Of a stretch of 64,000 bases of DNA, positions 35,036 through 44,905 are shown in pieces. The first letter of the stretch is position 1. The number at the start of each line of letters is the position of its first letter. The stretch is from Blastocatellia bacterium (GTDB lineage: Bacteria > Acidobacteriota > Blastocatellia > UBA7656 > JADIYM01). The stretch is taken from positions 62,001 to 126,000 of the forward strand of contig JAJTWZ010000004.1 in NCBI GenBank assembly GCA_021463145.1, written 5' to 3'. The notes under the pieces are model-generated. The model worked only from the letters and a program-made list of their open reading frames with translations, was not told the DNA's origin and searched no databases. The position numbers were made by a program, and so were the translations under genes.

Positions 35036-36019
35036 CTATTCCTTGGCGGCCGTGTAACCGGCGCGCGTCCTGGCCGACAGCTTGTCGTCCGGCCGGCCGT
35101 CAGCGGCTACCATCCTGACATCGACCTTCCTGTACGTGCCGTCGCGCTTCTGGTTCGCCGGGTAGTAGCCGATCGCGTACACGGTCCGCAGGTCCTGGGC
35201 GATCTGTTCGGTGATTCCGTCCAGTTCCGAGACGTCCTTCGGGAAGAATGTCCGCCCCCCGGTCTCCGTGGCGATCTTGTTGAGCAATTGTTCCGCCTTG
35301 GTCTTCGTCGACTTCTTGAACAGGCCCCGAGACGAATCGAGGTCCTGGGTGAATCCAATGAAGTAGAGCCGCACGTCCTGCTCGCGGGCGTGGCTGACCA
35401 GCTCGTCGAACGAGTAGAACGAGCCCTTCTCGAGCCCATCCGTCACGACGACCAGCGCTTTTCGCCGGTGACGCGCTTCTTTGTTCACGTAATCGCCGGC
35501 AAGGATTATCGCGTCGAACAGCGACGTCTGTCCGTTCGAGATCAACCCTTCGAGCGCATCCTTCACGTCGTTCGTGTCGGCGGTGAACTCTTCGATCAGC
35601 TCTACCGTGTCCTTGAACTGGATCACCGCCGTCTCGTCCTGCGGCCGGCTCCCCTGAACGAGGTTCGTGACCGACTGGATGACCGAATCGAGCTTCGTCC
35701 GCATCGATCCGCTGGTGTCTACGGCGAGCCCGAGGCTGACGGGAGCAAGTTCCTTCGAGAAAAAGTCCACCTGCTGCGGCACGCCGTCCTCGAAGACGGT
35801 GAAACGCTCTTTGCCAATGTCGAATATCGGCCGGTTCGCGCGATCGACGACCGAGACGTCGAGCATCACCAGTTCGGTTCCCAGCCTGATGTCGCCGTCC
35901 TGGGCCGGGGGCGCTTCAGCCGGACGCTTCTGCGGTCCTCCCGCCGTGGTTGCCGAACCTGCGGAAAGCAGAATCGCGAGCGTTCCCAGGGAAAAGAGTA
36001 GTTGCAGGCGCGGATTCAC
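35036..36019 (-). CDS. Secreted VWFA-domain protein (Acidobacteria type)
   Basis: GTG 36019 gives 327 residues with a signal peptide (1-25). The N-terminal part (VMLDVSVVDRANRPIFDIGKERFTVFEDG, quoted partly) is the leader found in Acidobacterial VWFA-related proteins (TIGR03436). The VWA domain follows with MIDAS motif VDTSGSM (near residue 100), Thr in GQTSLFDAI and Asp in VVVTDGLEKGS. The C-terminal part has GGRTFFP and YAIGYYPANQKRDGTYRKVDV. The MIDAS binds a metal and so a partner protein. It is paired with a second such gene 67 bp upstream, which suggests a common role. Ligands are unknown. Confidence 0.9.
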   Translation of the reverse strand: MNPRLQLLFSLGTLAILLSAGSATTAGGPQKRPAEAPPAQDGDIRLGTELVMLDVSVVDRANRPIFDIGKERFTVFEDGVPQQVDFFSKELAPVSLGLAVDTSGSMRTKLDSVIQSVTNLVQGSRPQDETAVIQFKDTVELIEEFTADTNDVKDALEGLISNGQTSLFDAIILAGDYVNKEARHRRKALVVVTDGLEKGSFYSFDELVSHAREQDVRLYFIGFTQDLDSSRGLFKKSTKTKAEQLLNKIATETGGRTFFPKDVSELDGITEQIAQDLRTVYAIGYYPANQKRDGTYRKVDVRMVAADGRPDDKLSARTRAGYTAAKE

Positions 36020-36086
36020 GAACTTGTTGGTCCTCCCGAATTGATGCGGAGCCCTTGCGATGCTTCCGGCGCGCCCGTGCGTTTCC

Positions 36087-37040
36087 TCAGCGCTTCAGAC
36101 CGAAATAGCCTTCCTTGGCGCGAACCGAGAGTCTCGGCAAACCGGCGGGAGGATCGACCTTTACCTTGATCTTGTGCCAGCGCCCGTCCCTAATGTTCGT
36201 CGTCGGGTAATAGCCGATGCTGTACTGATGTCTGAGCTCGAGCGCGATCTGGGTGCAGACGTCCACGAGTTCTTCATCGCTCTGGGGGAAAAAGGCGCGG
36301 CCACCGGTGACCCGGGACAGTTCCTCGAGAATCGCCTGACCGGCGAGGCCGAGCGTGCCGTCCGACGCATCGAGAACTCCGATCGAGTAGAGCTGCACGT
36401 CGGCTTCCTTCACGAGGTTGCGGAGCTCGTTGAACGAATACCGGCTCGAATTGTCCTGACCGTCGGAGATCAGAAGGAGCGCCCGCTTGGTGTGGCGGCC
36501 CTGTTTGGCCTTTTCCACTCCCAGGTATGCGGCGTCGTAGAGCGCAGTCTTTCCCTGAGGCTGGACCAAAGCAAGGCTGCTGACGACGGATTCACCGCTC
36601 GTCGAGAAGTCGCGGATCAACTGCGCCCGCTGATTGAAACCGACCAGGAAAAACTCGTCGTCATTGTGGCTGGTTTCAACGAATCGTTTCAGCGCGTAGA
36701 GCGACCGCTGCAGCTTGGCCGTCATGCTTCCCGACACGTCGTAAACGATTCCGAGGGTTACAGGTGCGTCGTCATCGCTGAAAAACTCGATCTCCTGCTT
36801 CAGCTTGTCGTCGAAGATCTCGAAGTGGGACTGCTCGAGGCCAGTAACGAACCGGCCGTACGGATCCGAAACCGTGACGTGCACAGTCACGATGTCACGG
36901 CTCAATCGCACGTCGCCGTCAGGCTTCTGGGCTGGCGAAGGAGCCGGCGCGGGTTGCTGCTGCGCCCCAACCGGGGCGACTGCCAGCAGGAACGTGCCAA
37001 TGGCCAATCCGAGCACTACGACTGAGAGGTTAGTCCTCAT
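36087..37040 (-). CDS. Secreted VWFA-domain protein, second of a tandem pair
   Basis: ATG 37040 with GGGAGA upstream gives 317 residues; a longer reading lacks an export signal. Signal peptide 1-28 (VVVLGLAIGTFLLAVAPVGA) is followed by a Pro/Gln-rich stretch (QQQPAPAPSPAQ). The leader VTVHVTVSDPYGRFVTGLEQ matches the partner gene. The VWA domain has YDVSGSMTAKL, GKTALYDAA and LLISDGQDNSSRY, so all MIDAS residues are present. The end YFGLKR is basic. The pair probably arose by duplication. Both should be exported to the periplasm or surface. Confidence 0.9.
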   Translation of the reverse strand: MRTNLSVVVLGLAIGTFLLAVAPVGAQQQPAPAPSPAQKPDGDVRLSRDIVTVHVTVSDPYGRFVTGLEQSHFEIFDDKLKQEIEFFSDDDAPVTLGIVYDVSGSMTAKLQRSLYALKRFVETSHNDDEFFLVGFNQRAQLIRDFSTSGESVVSSLALVQPQGKTALYDAAYLGVEKAKQGRHTKRALLLISDGQDNSSRYSFNELRNLVKEADVQLYSIGVLDASDGTLGLAGQAILEELSRVTGGRAFFPQSDEELVDVCTQIALELRHQYSIGYYPTTNIRDGRWHKIKVKVDPPAGLPRLSVRAKEGYFGLKR

Positions 37041-37180
37041 TACCGGATCTCCCGAAGGGCGCCAACACCGATTTGACCAAGTTGCGGCCAGTCGCAAGCC
37101 GCTGAAAAACCGCCCGCCAACCTGTTTTTCCGAATGGACGAAGTGTACCACGCGACCGCAAGGACACCGCTCGAGTGGAT

Positions 37181-37196
37181 TTGTCGAACCGGACAA
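37181..37196. promoter_or_regulatory. Palindrome TTGTC-GAACCG-GACAA upstream of pil operon
   Basis: The two 5-bp arms are perfect. They end 15 bases upstream of the TATAAC box at 37212-37217, a suitable place for an operator. Evidence is positional only. Confidence 0.3.
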
Positions 37197-37211
37197 CTCG
37201 CGGTGCGTTGC

Positions 37212-37217
37212 TATAAC
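37212..37217 (+). promoter_or_regulatory. Possible -10 box of the pil operon
   Basis: TATAAC is a good -10 match. I see no convincing -35 at the right distance (CGGACA is the nearest), so a regulator may be required. Confidence 0.35.
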
Positions 37218-37279
37218 CCTGTGCAATGGCGATTCTTACAGGCCGTGTGGTAGCCTTTCGCCGCAATTTCAGGAGAGTT

Positions 37280-38503
37280 ATGGCCGAATTTACGTGCCGC
37301 CTGGGGACCGCCGGCGGCGATGTCGTAACGAGAACCCTCGAAGCCAACGCGGAGCGCGAACTGAGAGTTCGCCTCGAACGTGAGGGCTTTCACGTTTTCT
37401 CGATCTCGTCGAAGACGGAGAAGTCGTCCGTACTGTCAGGTCGAGCGGCGAAGCGCGTCAAGCTCACCGATTTCCTGACTTACAACCAGCAGCTCGCGGC
37501 GCTGCTTCGCGCCGGCATACCGATCCTTCAGTCCATCCAGATTCTTACGAAGCGGCAGAAGAACGAGACGCTTCGAATACTGCTGCAGGACGTCGAGGAG
37601 CGAATCAAGAACGGCGAAGCACTCTCCGATGCATTCGCGGCCCAGGGCGATTCGTTTCCGCGGATCTACGTCGCTTCGGTCAAGGCCGGTGAGCGGTCGG
37701 GAAGCCTCGACGAGGTTCTCAATCGCTACGTTTCCTTCACGAAGGGAATGGCCGAAATCAGCCGAAAACTGCGAAAGTCACTGACGTATCCCGCGATCCT
37801 GATCGTGGCCTCGATCATTCTTCTTATCGTCCTTACGACATTCGTCATCCCCCAATTCGCGCAGCTGTACAATCAGGCGACCAGCCTTCCGTTCATCACG
37901 CGCGTCGTGGTCGCGATTTCGAACTTCGTGACGTCGAACTGGCTTGTCCTGCTTCCAACACTGGCTGGCGTTGGAACAGTTCTCTATTTCTGGGTGCGAA
38001 GCGACTCCGGCCGGACCACGATCGATCGCTGGGTGCTCGGGCTTCCGATCGTTGGGCCTCTCGTGCGGGATATGACGATCGCGAGGTTCTCGCGAAGCAT
38101 GTCCACGCTGCTCGCGGGCGGCCTGACGGTGCCGGATGCCGTCGAGATAGCCTCCGATGCCATCACCAATCGCGAACTCGCGCGGCGGTCGGAGGTTGTC
38201 ATCAACCGGATCCGCGAGGGCAAGCCGCTGACCGAAAGCCTCGAGGAATCCGACTGGGTGCCGGAACTGGCACTGGACATGATCGGCGTTGGCGAGAGCT
38301 CCGGCGCATTGCAGCCAATGCTCGAAGAGGTTGCGAGCTTCTTCGACGCGGAGATCGACGTAAGACTGAGTGCGATGACGACGTTGATCGAGCCCGCTAT
38401 CCTGATCTTCATGGGAGGCCTCGTTATGACGATCCTCCTCGCCATCTACCTTCCTATCCTGCAGCTCGTCGGCGACCTCGGCCGCGGCAAGCCGGTGCAG
38501 TAG
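37280..38503 (+). CDS. pilC: Type IV pilus / type II secretion inner-membrane protein PilC/GspF
   Basis: ATG 37280 with AGGAGA upstream gives 407 residues. Two homologous cytoplasmic GspF domains flank membrane helices: the first around VKLTDFLTYNQQLAALLRAGIPILQSIQIL with GERSGSLDEVL, the second around FSRSMSTLLAGGLTVPDAVEIA with GVGESSGALQPML. Helices lie at ILIVASIILLIVLTTFVIPQF, at SNWLVLLPTLAGVGTVLYFW, and near the end. PilC joins the PilB motor to the growing pilus or pseudopilus. It is the first gene of an operon with pilB (24 bp downstream), the secretin, two pseudopilins and a PilM-like gene. Confidence 0.95.
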   Translation: MAEFTCRLGTAGGDVVTRTLEANAERELRVRLEREGFHVFSISSKTEKSSVLSGRAAKRVKLTDFLTYNQQLAALLRAGIPILQSIQILTKRQKNETLRILLQDVEERIKNGEALSDAFAAQGDSFPRIYVASVKAGERSGSLDEVLNRYVSFTKGMAEISRKLRKSLTYPAILIVASIILLIVLTTFVIPQFAQLYNQATSLPFITRVVVAISNFVTSNWLVLLPTLAGVGTVLYFWVRSDSGRTTIDRWVLGLPIVGPLVRDMTIARFSRSMSTLLAGGLTVPDAVEIASDAITNRELARRSEVVINRIREGKPLTESLEESDWVPELALDMIGVGESSGALQPMLEEVASFFDAEIDVRLSAMTTLIEPAILIFMGGLVMTILLAIYLPILQLVGDLGRGKPVQ

Positions 38504-38527
38504 TTCGGATCAAGGATCGTCACGGAA

Positions 38528-40219
<1,692 letters not shown>

Positions 40220-40358
40220 AGTCGATGGAACCGCCCGCGACGGCGGACGTTGGAGGCCTGTCGGACCCGCACCCGCCCGGCCGTCAGCCGGGCGTCTCGT
40301 GTGGTAAGCTGCAACGTTCGCCGGCAGTCTGACGGATTCTTTGGTGAGACCCATTCAA

Positions 40359-42917
40359 ATGATGATCAGCAGAAGCGGAGCGAGGTTCGTCTTGATTGCG
40401 GCACTGGCCGTGACGCTCGGGCTTCCGGGCGTTGCCGCGGCCGGCAACGGAAAGAAAGCGTTCAGAAAGGGTTTGGATCACGAGGAAGCGCAGCGCTGGG
40501 ATCGCGCTGCCGAGCAATATGCCGTCGCCCTTTCGGAGCAGCCCGAAAACGCCGAGTACAAGCTCCGATACGCCCGGGCCGTCACGATGGCTTCGATCAT
40601 GCTGACACAGCGCGGCGATACGCTGGCCGAGCAGAAGGATTACGGTGCGGCGTATCAGGCATATCGCCAGGCCGTCGCTTACGATCGGACCAACGAGCTC
40701 GCGTGGGCGAAGATGCGCTACATGATGCGCCTGCAGGGCCTCAACGAGCCCGAGGAGAGCGGTCCCGAGACGAAGCTGCTCAAGGCGAAGTACGAGCGCC
40801 GCCAGGCCACGCTGCAGATCCCGGAGTCCAGGCGAGTCAAGACCGACGTCGTTTATCGCGCGGCCAGTCTGAGGTCGATCGTCGACTCGTTGTCTGAGTC
40901 GCTCGGAATAAGCGTCATCTACGACAAGGAGTTCAAGGACGAGAAGAGCATCGACTTCGAGGTGCGCAACACCACGAAGGGCAAAGCACTCGAGTTGCTG
41001 TTGCTGACTAACAAGCTTTTCTACGTACAGGCGGACTCGCGGACGATCATCGTTGCCCCGGACCAGCCGCAGAACCGGGCGCGCTACCAGAACCTTTCCG
41101 TCAGGACGTTCTTCCTTCGCAACGCCGAGGTGGACCAGGTCCGAACGCTCGTCCAGCAGATCGTTGCCACCAAGTACCTGGTACCGAACAAGCAGCAGAA
41201 TTCGCTGACGGTCCGCGACACGCCGGCCAATCTCGAGCTCATTCAGTCGCTTGTCGCTACGGTGGACAAGGATCGCGCCGAAGTCCTCATCGAGGTCAAC
41301 TTCTACGAAGCCGATCACAATGACGTCCTCGAGCTCGGCAATCAGTTCAACGTGGATCCGAAGCAACCGGGATCGCTTGCGACGTTCATCGGCGGCATTG
41401 GACAGGACGCGCTCCGCGAGACGCCTGCGGCTTTGATCGGGCCGATCGGACTCGCGCTCGCTCTGCCTTCGTCGACGCTCAAGGCATTCCAATCGTCCGG
41501 CAAGACGAGGCTCCTGGCATCGACCCAGGTGCACGTCCTCGACAACGAGCAGCACACCATCAGGATCGGCCAGCGCGTTCCGATCCAGACAGCATCGTTC
41601 GTAGGATCGGGCACGACCGTCGTCACGGGACAGCCGAACAACAATAACAACAACCAGAACAACCAGAACTTCATCGGGGGCCCGGCGACGCAGTTCCAGT
41701 ACGAGAACGTTGGTCTGAACATCGATATGCAGCCCGTCGTTCACGAGGACCAGGTTCAGATCAAGATGAAGATCGAGACCTCCGACGTCGCCGCAAATTC
41801 CGGCGTCGGCGGTAATCCGGTTTTCACTCAGCGCCAGATGTCGTCGGTGGCCTCGATCAAGAACGGCCAGACGACATTGATCGCCGGAGTCGCGACGGAG
41901 AACAAGAGCGAGGGCCGGTCGGGACTTCCGCTGGTAAGCCTCCTGCCCGTAATCGGCCGCTTCTTCACTGTGCCGAAACAGTCGCGCATGCTGACGGATG
42001 TCGTCATCACGGTAACGCCATACATTCTGCGCGCACCGGTTTACGAGCCTGACGACCACATACCGGTTCCGGCGGGCACGGCGACGGCTCCTGACCGTCA
42101 GATCTCGATCGAAGAGATCGTCTATCGGGCCGAACTCGACGAGGCGGCACAGGCGAACCCCGACATTGCATCGGCGCCTGCCGCCGCGCCGGCGCCCCGC
42201 GCGCAGGTCCGTCCGAAGTCGACCGACCTCGAGGCCAACTTCGTCGACGACGGGACCCGTCCGGTCCGTGCGAGTTCGGGTGAAGTCATCCGTACCCCGG
42301 GTGGCCGTGCCCCCGCTCCTGTTGTAGCTCCGGAAGAGCCGGTTGCCGCGCCGCCGAAAGTCGTTCCGAAGGCCGAGCCTGAGAAGCCTGCAGTCGCTCC
42401 GGTGCCGGTAGCCGATCCTGGTCCAGTCGAAGAAGGATACGACGAGGAAGAAGACGACGAGGAGGAAGAGGAGCCTGAAGCGTCCAATGCGTCGTCCGGC
42501 AATACTATCGTCGCAATGCGGCTGACGGGCCTCCAGGCGAGCAATGTCGGAAAGCCGATGCCTGTCGCTCTGTGGACCTCCGGATCTAGCGGGATTTCGA
42601 ACGGAACGGTTGGAATTCAGTTCAACGAACAATTGCTTCGCGTGCTGAAGGTGGAGTCCACCGGGATGTTCGACGGAAAGCTCGGGAACAAGCTTCCGTT
42701 CGAAGTGCGCAACGGAATGTTGTTCATTTCGATGACGCGTCCTCCCGAGATGGCGAAGTCCCCGCTGAGTGGCCAGATGCTCAACATCACTTTCGAGGTC
42801 ATCGGTGCCGGGGCCGCTACGCTGGCAGTCGTGCCGTCGGCAACTAGGCTGACGACAGTCGAGAACGACACGGCGCTCGTGCGATTCGATTCGCCGATGA
42901 CCGTTGTCCTCCGGTAG
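40359..42917 (+). CDS. Secretin (GspD/PilQ) with TPR N-terminus and C-terminal cohesin domain
   Basis: About 852 residues from ATG 40359; TTG or GTG starts lie slightly upstream. A signal peptide (about 1-28) precedes TPR-like helices (residues 35-130). A secretin N0-type domain is near 165-235 and a NolW-type one near 245-310 (FFLRNAEVDQVRTLVQQIV). The secretin core runs from about 370 to 570, with VGLNIDMQPVVHEDQVQI and LPVIGRFF. It has an Asn-rich loop at 41635-41680. Then comes a Pro/Ala linker with an acidic run (DEEEDDEEEEEPE). The end, about 715-850, is a cohesin-like beta domain (NTIVAMRLTGLQASNVGKP to the stop). Cohesins bind dockerins, so it may recruit surface proteins. Confidence 0.9.
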   Translation: MMISRSGARFVLIAALAVTLGLPGVAAAGNGKKAFRKGLDHEEAQRWDRAAEQYAVALSEQPENAEYKLRYARAVTMASIMLTQRGDTLAEQKDYGAAYQAYRQAVAYDRTNELAWAKMRYMMRLQGLNEPEESGPETKLLKAKYERRQATLQIPESRRVKTDVVYRAASLRSIVDSLSESLGISVIYDKEFKDEKSIDFEVRNTTKGKALELLLLTNKLFYVQADSRTIIVAPDQPQNRARYQNLSVRTFFLRNAEVDQVRTLVQQIVATKYLVPNKQQNSLTVRDTPANLELIQSLVATVDKDRAEVLIEVNFYEADHNDVLELGNQFNVDPKQPGSLATFIGGIGQDALRETPAALIGPIGLALALPSSTLKAFQSSGKTRLLASTQVHVLDNEQHTIRIGQRVPIQTASFVGSGTTVVTGQPNNNNNNQNNQNFIGGPATQFQYENVGLNIDMQPVVHEDQVQIKMKIETSDVAANSGVGGNPVFTQRQMSSVASIKNGQTTLIAGVATENKSEGRSGLPLVSLLPVIGRFFTVPKQSRMLTDVVITVTPYILRAPVYEPDDHIPVPAGTATAPDRQISIEEIVYRAELDEAAQANPDIASAPAAAPAPRAQVRPKSTDLEANFVDDGTRPVRASSGEVIRTPGGRAPAPVVAPEEPVAAPPKVVPKAEPEKPAVAPVPVADPGPVEEGYDEEEDDEEEEEPEASNASSGNTIVAMRLTGLQASNVGKPMPVALWTSGSSGISNGTVGIQFNEQLLRVLKVESTGMFDGKLGNKLPFEVRNGMLFISMTRPPEMAKSPLSGQMLNITFEVIGAGAATLAVVPSATRLTTVENDTALVRFDSPMTVVLR

Positions 42918-42930
42918 TGGCTGGCCCGCC

Positions 42931-43437
42931 GTGAATCCGCCTCTCCATCGACGCGCTCGAACCCGTAACAGGCAATTCGGCTTCACGCTCCTCGAGATGG
43001 TGATTACGCTCACCATTCTCGCGGTGCTCGCGGGCGCTTCGTACCCGCTGCTGCGAAACTCGGTGCGCCGGGAGCGCGAGATCGAATTGCGCCAGTCGCT
43101 TCGAGAGATCAGGCAGGCGATCGACGCGTTCAAGAGATTCAGCGACATTTCCGGGGGAACGGCCATCCCCATCCAGTACCGCACCAAGACCGGCTATCCG
43201 AAGGAACTCAAGATCCTGGCCGACGGCTTCATTCCTGCTAACGTCGTCGGCACGGAAGCCGCGAAGGTGCGGTTTCTCCGGCGGTTGCCCGAGGATCCGA
43301 TGACAGGAGAGGAATGGGGCTACCGCAGCTCGCAGGATGAGCCGACGTCCACGTCGTGGAGCGGCGACGATATCTTCGACGTCTACACGAAGTCCGACGA
43401 GACGGCGCTCAACGGGACGAAGTACAGGGAATGGTGA
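42931..43437 (+). CDS. Type IV pilin-like pseudopilin
   Basis: GTG 42931 gives 168 residues. A basic leader ends in QFG, followed by FTLLEMVITLTILAVLAG, the class III signal with cleavage after Gly and conserved Glu at position 5 of the mature chain. The rest is soluble, with REIELRQSLREIRQAIDAFKR and a GspG-like EDPMTGEEWGYR. It should be cleaved by PilD peptidase (not in the window) and join the pseudopilus. The next gene overlaps its stop codon. The two pseudopilins share the EDPMTG motif. Confidence 0.9.
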   Translation: MNPPLHRRARTRNRQFGFTLLEMVITLTILAVLAGASYPLLRNSVRREREIELRQSLREIRQAIDAFKRFSDISGGTAIPIQYRTKTGYPKELKILADGFIPANVVGTEAAKVRFLRRLPEDPMTGEEWGYRSSQDEPTSTSWSGDDIFDVYTKSDETALNGTKYREW

Positions 43438-43847
43438 GCAGGCGCATCGATGCCCTGCGAAGGGAGGGCGGCTTTACCGTAGTCGAGCTCGCCATCGTGA
43501 TCACGGTCATCCTGATCATAATGGCCATTGCCGTGCCCGGTTATCAGCAGGTGATCAGGCACGCCAAGGAAGACACGTTGCGCGAGAATCTCCGAGTTAT
43601 GCGGAAGATGATCGACCAGTACACGGCAGACCGCGAGAAGGCCCCCCAGGCGCTGGAAGACCTGGTCGACAAGCACTACATACCCGAGATTCCCGAGGAT
43701 CCGATGACCGGCTCCCGGGACACGTGGGAAGTAATACTCGAGGATGTCGACGCTGTTGCGCTCAGCGGAGAGCGGGGCATTATCGACGTCAAGAGCGGCT
43801 CGAACGCGATAGACACGTCGGGCGAGCGCGCATACAGCGACTGGTAG
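43431..43847 (+). CDS. Second type IV pilin-like pseudopilin (GspG-like)
   Basis: 138 residues from ATG 43431; a GTG at 43434 is equally placed against the AGGGA at 43426. The leader ends in EGG and is followed by FTVVELAIVITVILIIMA, with Glu5. The soluble part has ADREKAPQALEDLVDKHYIPEIPEDPMTG, partly quoted, typical of the GspG major pseudopilin. It overlaps the end of the previous pseudopilin by a few bases. It probably forms the major or tip subunit. Cleavage needs a prepilin peptidase encoded elsewhere. Confidence 0.88.
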   Translation: MVSRRIDALRREGGFTVVELAIVITVILIIMAIAVPGYQQVIRHAKEDTLRENLRVMRKMIDQYTADREKAPQALEDLVDKHYIPEIPEDPMTGSRDTWEVILEDVDAVALSGERGIIDVKSGSNAIDTSGERAYSDW

Positions 43848-43856
43848 GCACACGGC

Positions 43857-44789
43857 ATGACGCTGCTTCATCGATTGACTCGGCCGCGGCTGCCGCGCGC
43901 GGCATTCTTCTTCGACGCCGCGGAACTGGCCGCCGTGGAACTGCGCCGGCGAGGCGAAAGGTTCTCGATTGGCGCGGCCTCGCGCGCGCCGCTTTCGCCC
44001 GGGCTGCTCGTTCCCAGTTTCGATCAGCCGAACATTCCGAACCTGGACGAGCTTGCCAACGTCGCCGACCAGACCGCGCGTGCGGCTGGCCTTGGCAGGC
44101 GCCAGCGATGGTCGGTACTCCTGCCGGAGCAGTCGGTGAAGTCTCTCGTGGTCACTTTCGACTCTCCGCCGTCTTCGCGCGACGAGTTGCGGGAGATGGT
44201 GAACTGGAAGGTGGAGAGAATGGTCGGCGTACCGGCGTCGGAGCTTCGGATCGCCAGGCAATTCGTCGGGACCGGGCGAACACCCAGGTTCCTTGCCGTC
44301 GCGATGCGCACGCCGGTCGCCGAGCAGTACGACGCGCTCGCGAAAACGCTAGGCTGGAATGCGGGATCGATGGTGCCGCGCTACATCGGCGAGGCCGCGT
44401 GGTTCGACTGGGACCAGTCGCGCGGTGACAAGCTCACCGTGGGGGCCCGGGGCGCGACGTCGCAGATTGCCGTGGTGCGCGACGGTGAATTGCTGCTCGT
44501 CCGATCCATCGATGGCGATCCCTCCAGGCTTGGCGACGAGATTTACCGATTGATGCTCTACTACCGCGATCGCATTGCCGATGCGCCGGAGCGCGCGGCA
44601 ATCTCGGCAATTCTGACTTGTGGCGCGGTCGACGCGGACCGCGTGTCGGCCAGTGTGGCCGATGCGCTTGGCTCGGCGCCGGCGGTCGTGCGTCCGGTTC
44701 CTGACCTGATTGACGATGTGGACGGCGCTACGCTCGTCCCCGCTTTGCTGGCGGCCGCCGGAATGGCAACGCAGGCCTGGGCCGGCTAG
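43857..44789 (+). CDS. PilM-like type IV pilus assembly protein
   Basis: 310 residues, starting 9 bp after the pseudopilin. FFFDAAELAAVELRRRGERF at the N-terminus and VLLPEQSVKSLVVTFDSPP are reminiscent of PilM-type actin-fold proteins; LREMVNWKVERMVGVPASEL fits too. Later, LTVGARGATSQIAVVRDGELLLVRSIDGD (partly quoted) resembles the second actin-like half. There is no membrane helix except a weak one at the C-terminus. PilM usually pairs with PilN, PilO and PilP, but none follow, so the set is either minimal or split. The call rests on weak motifs and position. Confidence 0.65.
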   Translation: MTLLHRLTRPRLPRAAFFFDAAELAAVELRRRGERFSIGAASRAPLSPGLLVPSFDQPNIPNLDELANVADQTARAAGLGRRQRWSVLLPEQSVKSLVVTFDSPPSSRDELREMVNWKVERMVGVPASELRIARQFVGTGRTPRFLAVAMRTPVAEQYDALAKTLGWNAGSMVPRYIGEAAWFDWDQSRGDKLTVGARGATSQIAVVRDGELLLVRSIDGDPSRLGDEIYRLMLYYRDRIADAPERAAISAILTCGAVDADRVSASVADALGSAPAVVRPVPDLIDDVDGATLVPALLAAAGMATQAWAG

Positions 44790-44851
44790 CCGGCCGGTTC
44801 TCCCTGATGAACACAGCTCGATAGGCGATTTGAGGCGCAGATCCGAGGTGC

Positions 44852-44880
44852 TTGACGCCCACGGACCCGCCCGGTAGCCT
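44852..44880 (+). promoter_or_regulatory. Sigma-70-type promoter candidate of lysS
   Basis: TTGACG (44852-44857) and TAGCCT (44875-44880) are separated by 17 bases. The start would fall about 44886-44888, only some 20 bases before the ATG, giving a very short leader. Confidence 0.5.
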
Positions 44881-44899
44881 CCCCCCTTTTGGAGGGAGG
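44878..44899 (+). promoter_or_regulatory. Hairpin covering the lysS ribosome-binding site
   Basis: CCTCCCCCC (44878-44886) can pair with GGAGGGAGG (44891-44899) over a TTTT loop, 8 of 9 pairs. The right arm is the lysS ribosome-binding site, 6 bases from the ATG. If the transcript starts upstream of the left arm, translation would be hidden. Confidence 0.55.
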
Positions 44900-44905
44900 A
44901 CGCTA

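Noticed and set aside
40284-43187. 967-codon minus-strand open frame over the secretin
   Set aside because: Antisense shadow; the plus strand carries recognisable secretin and cohesin domains.
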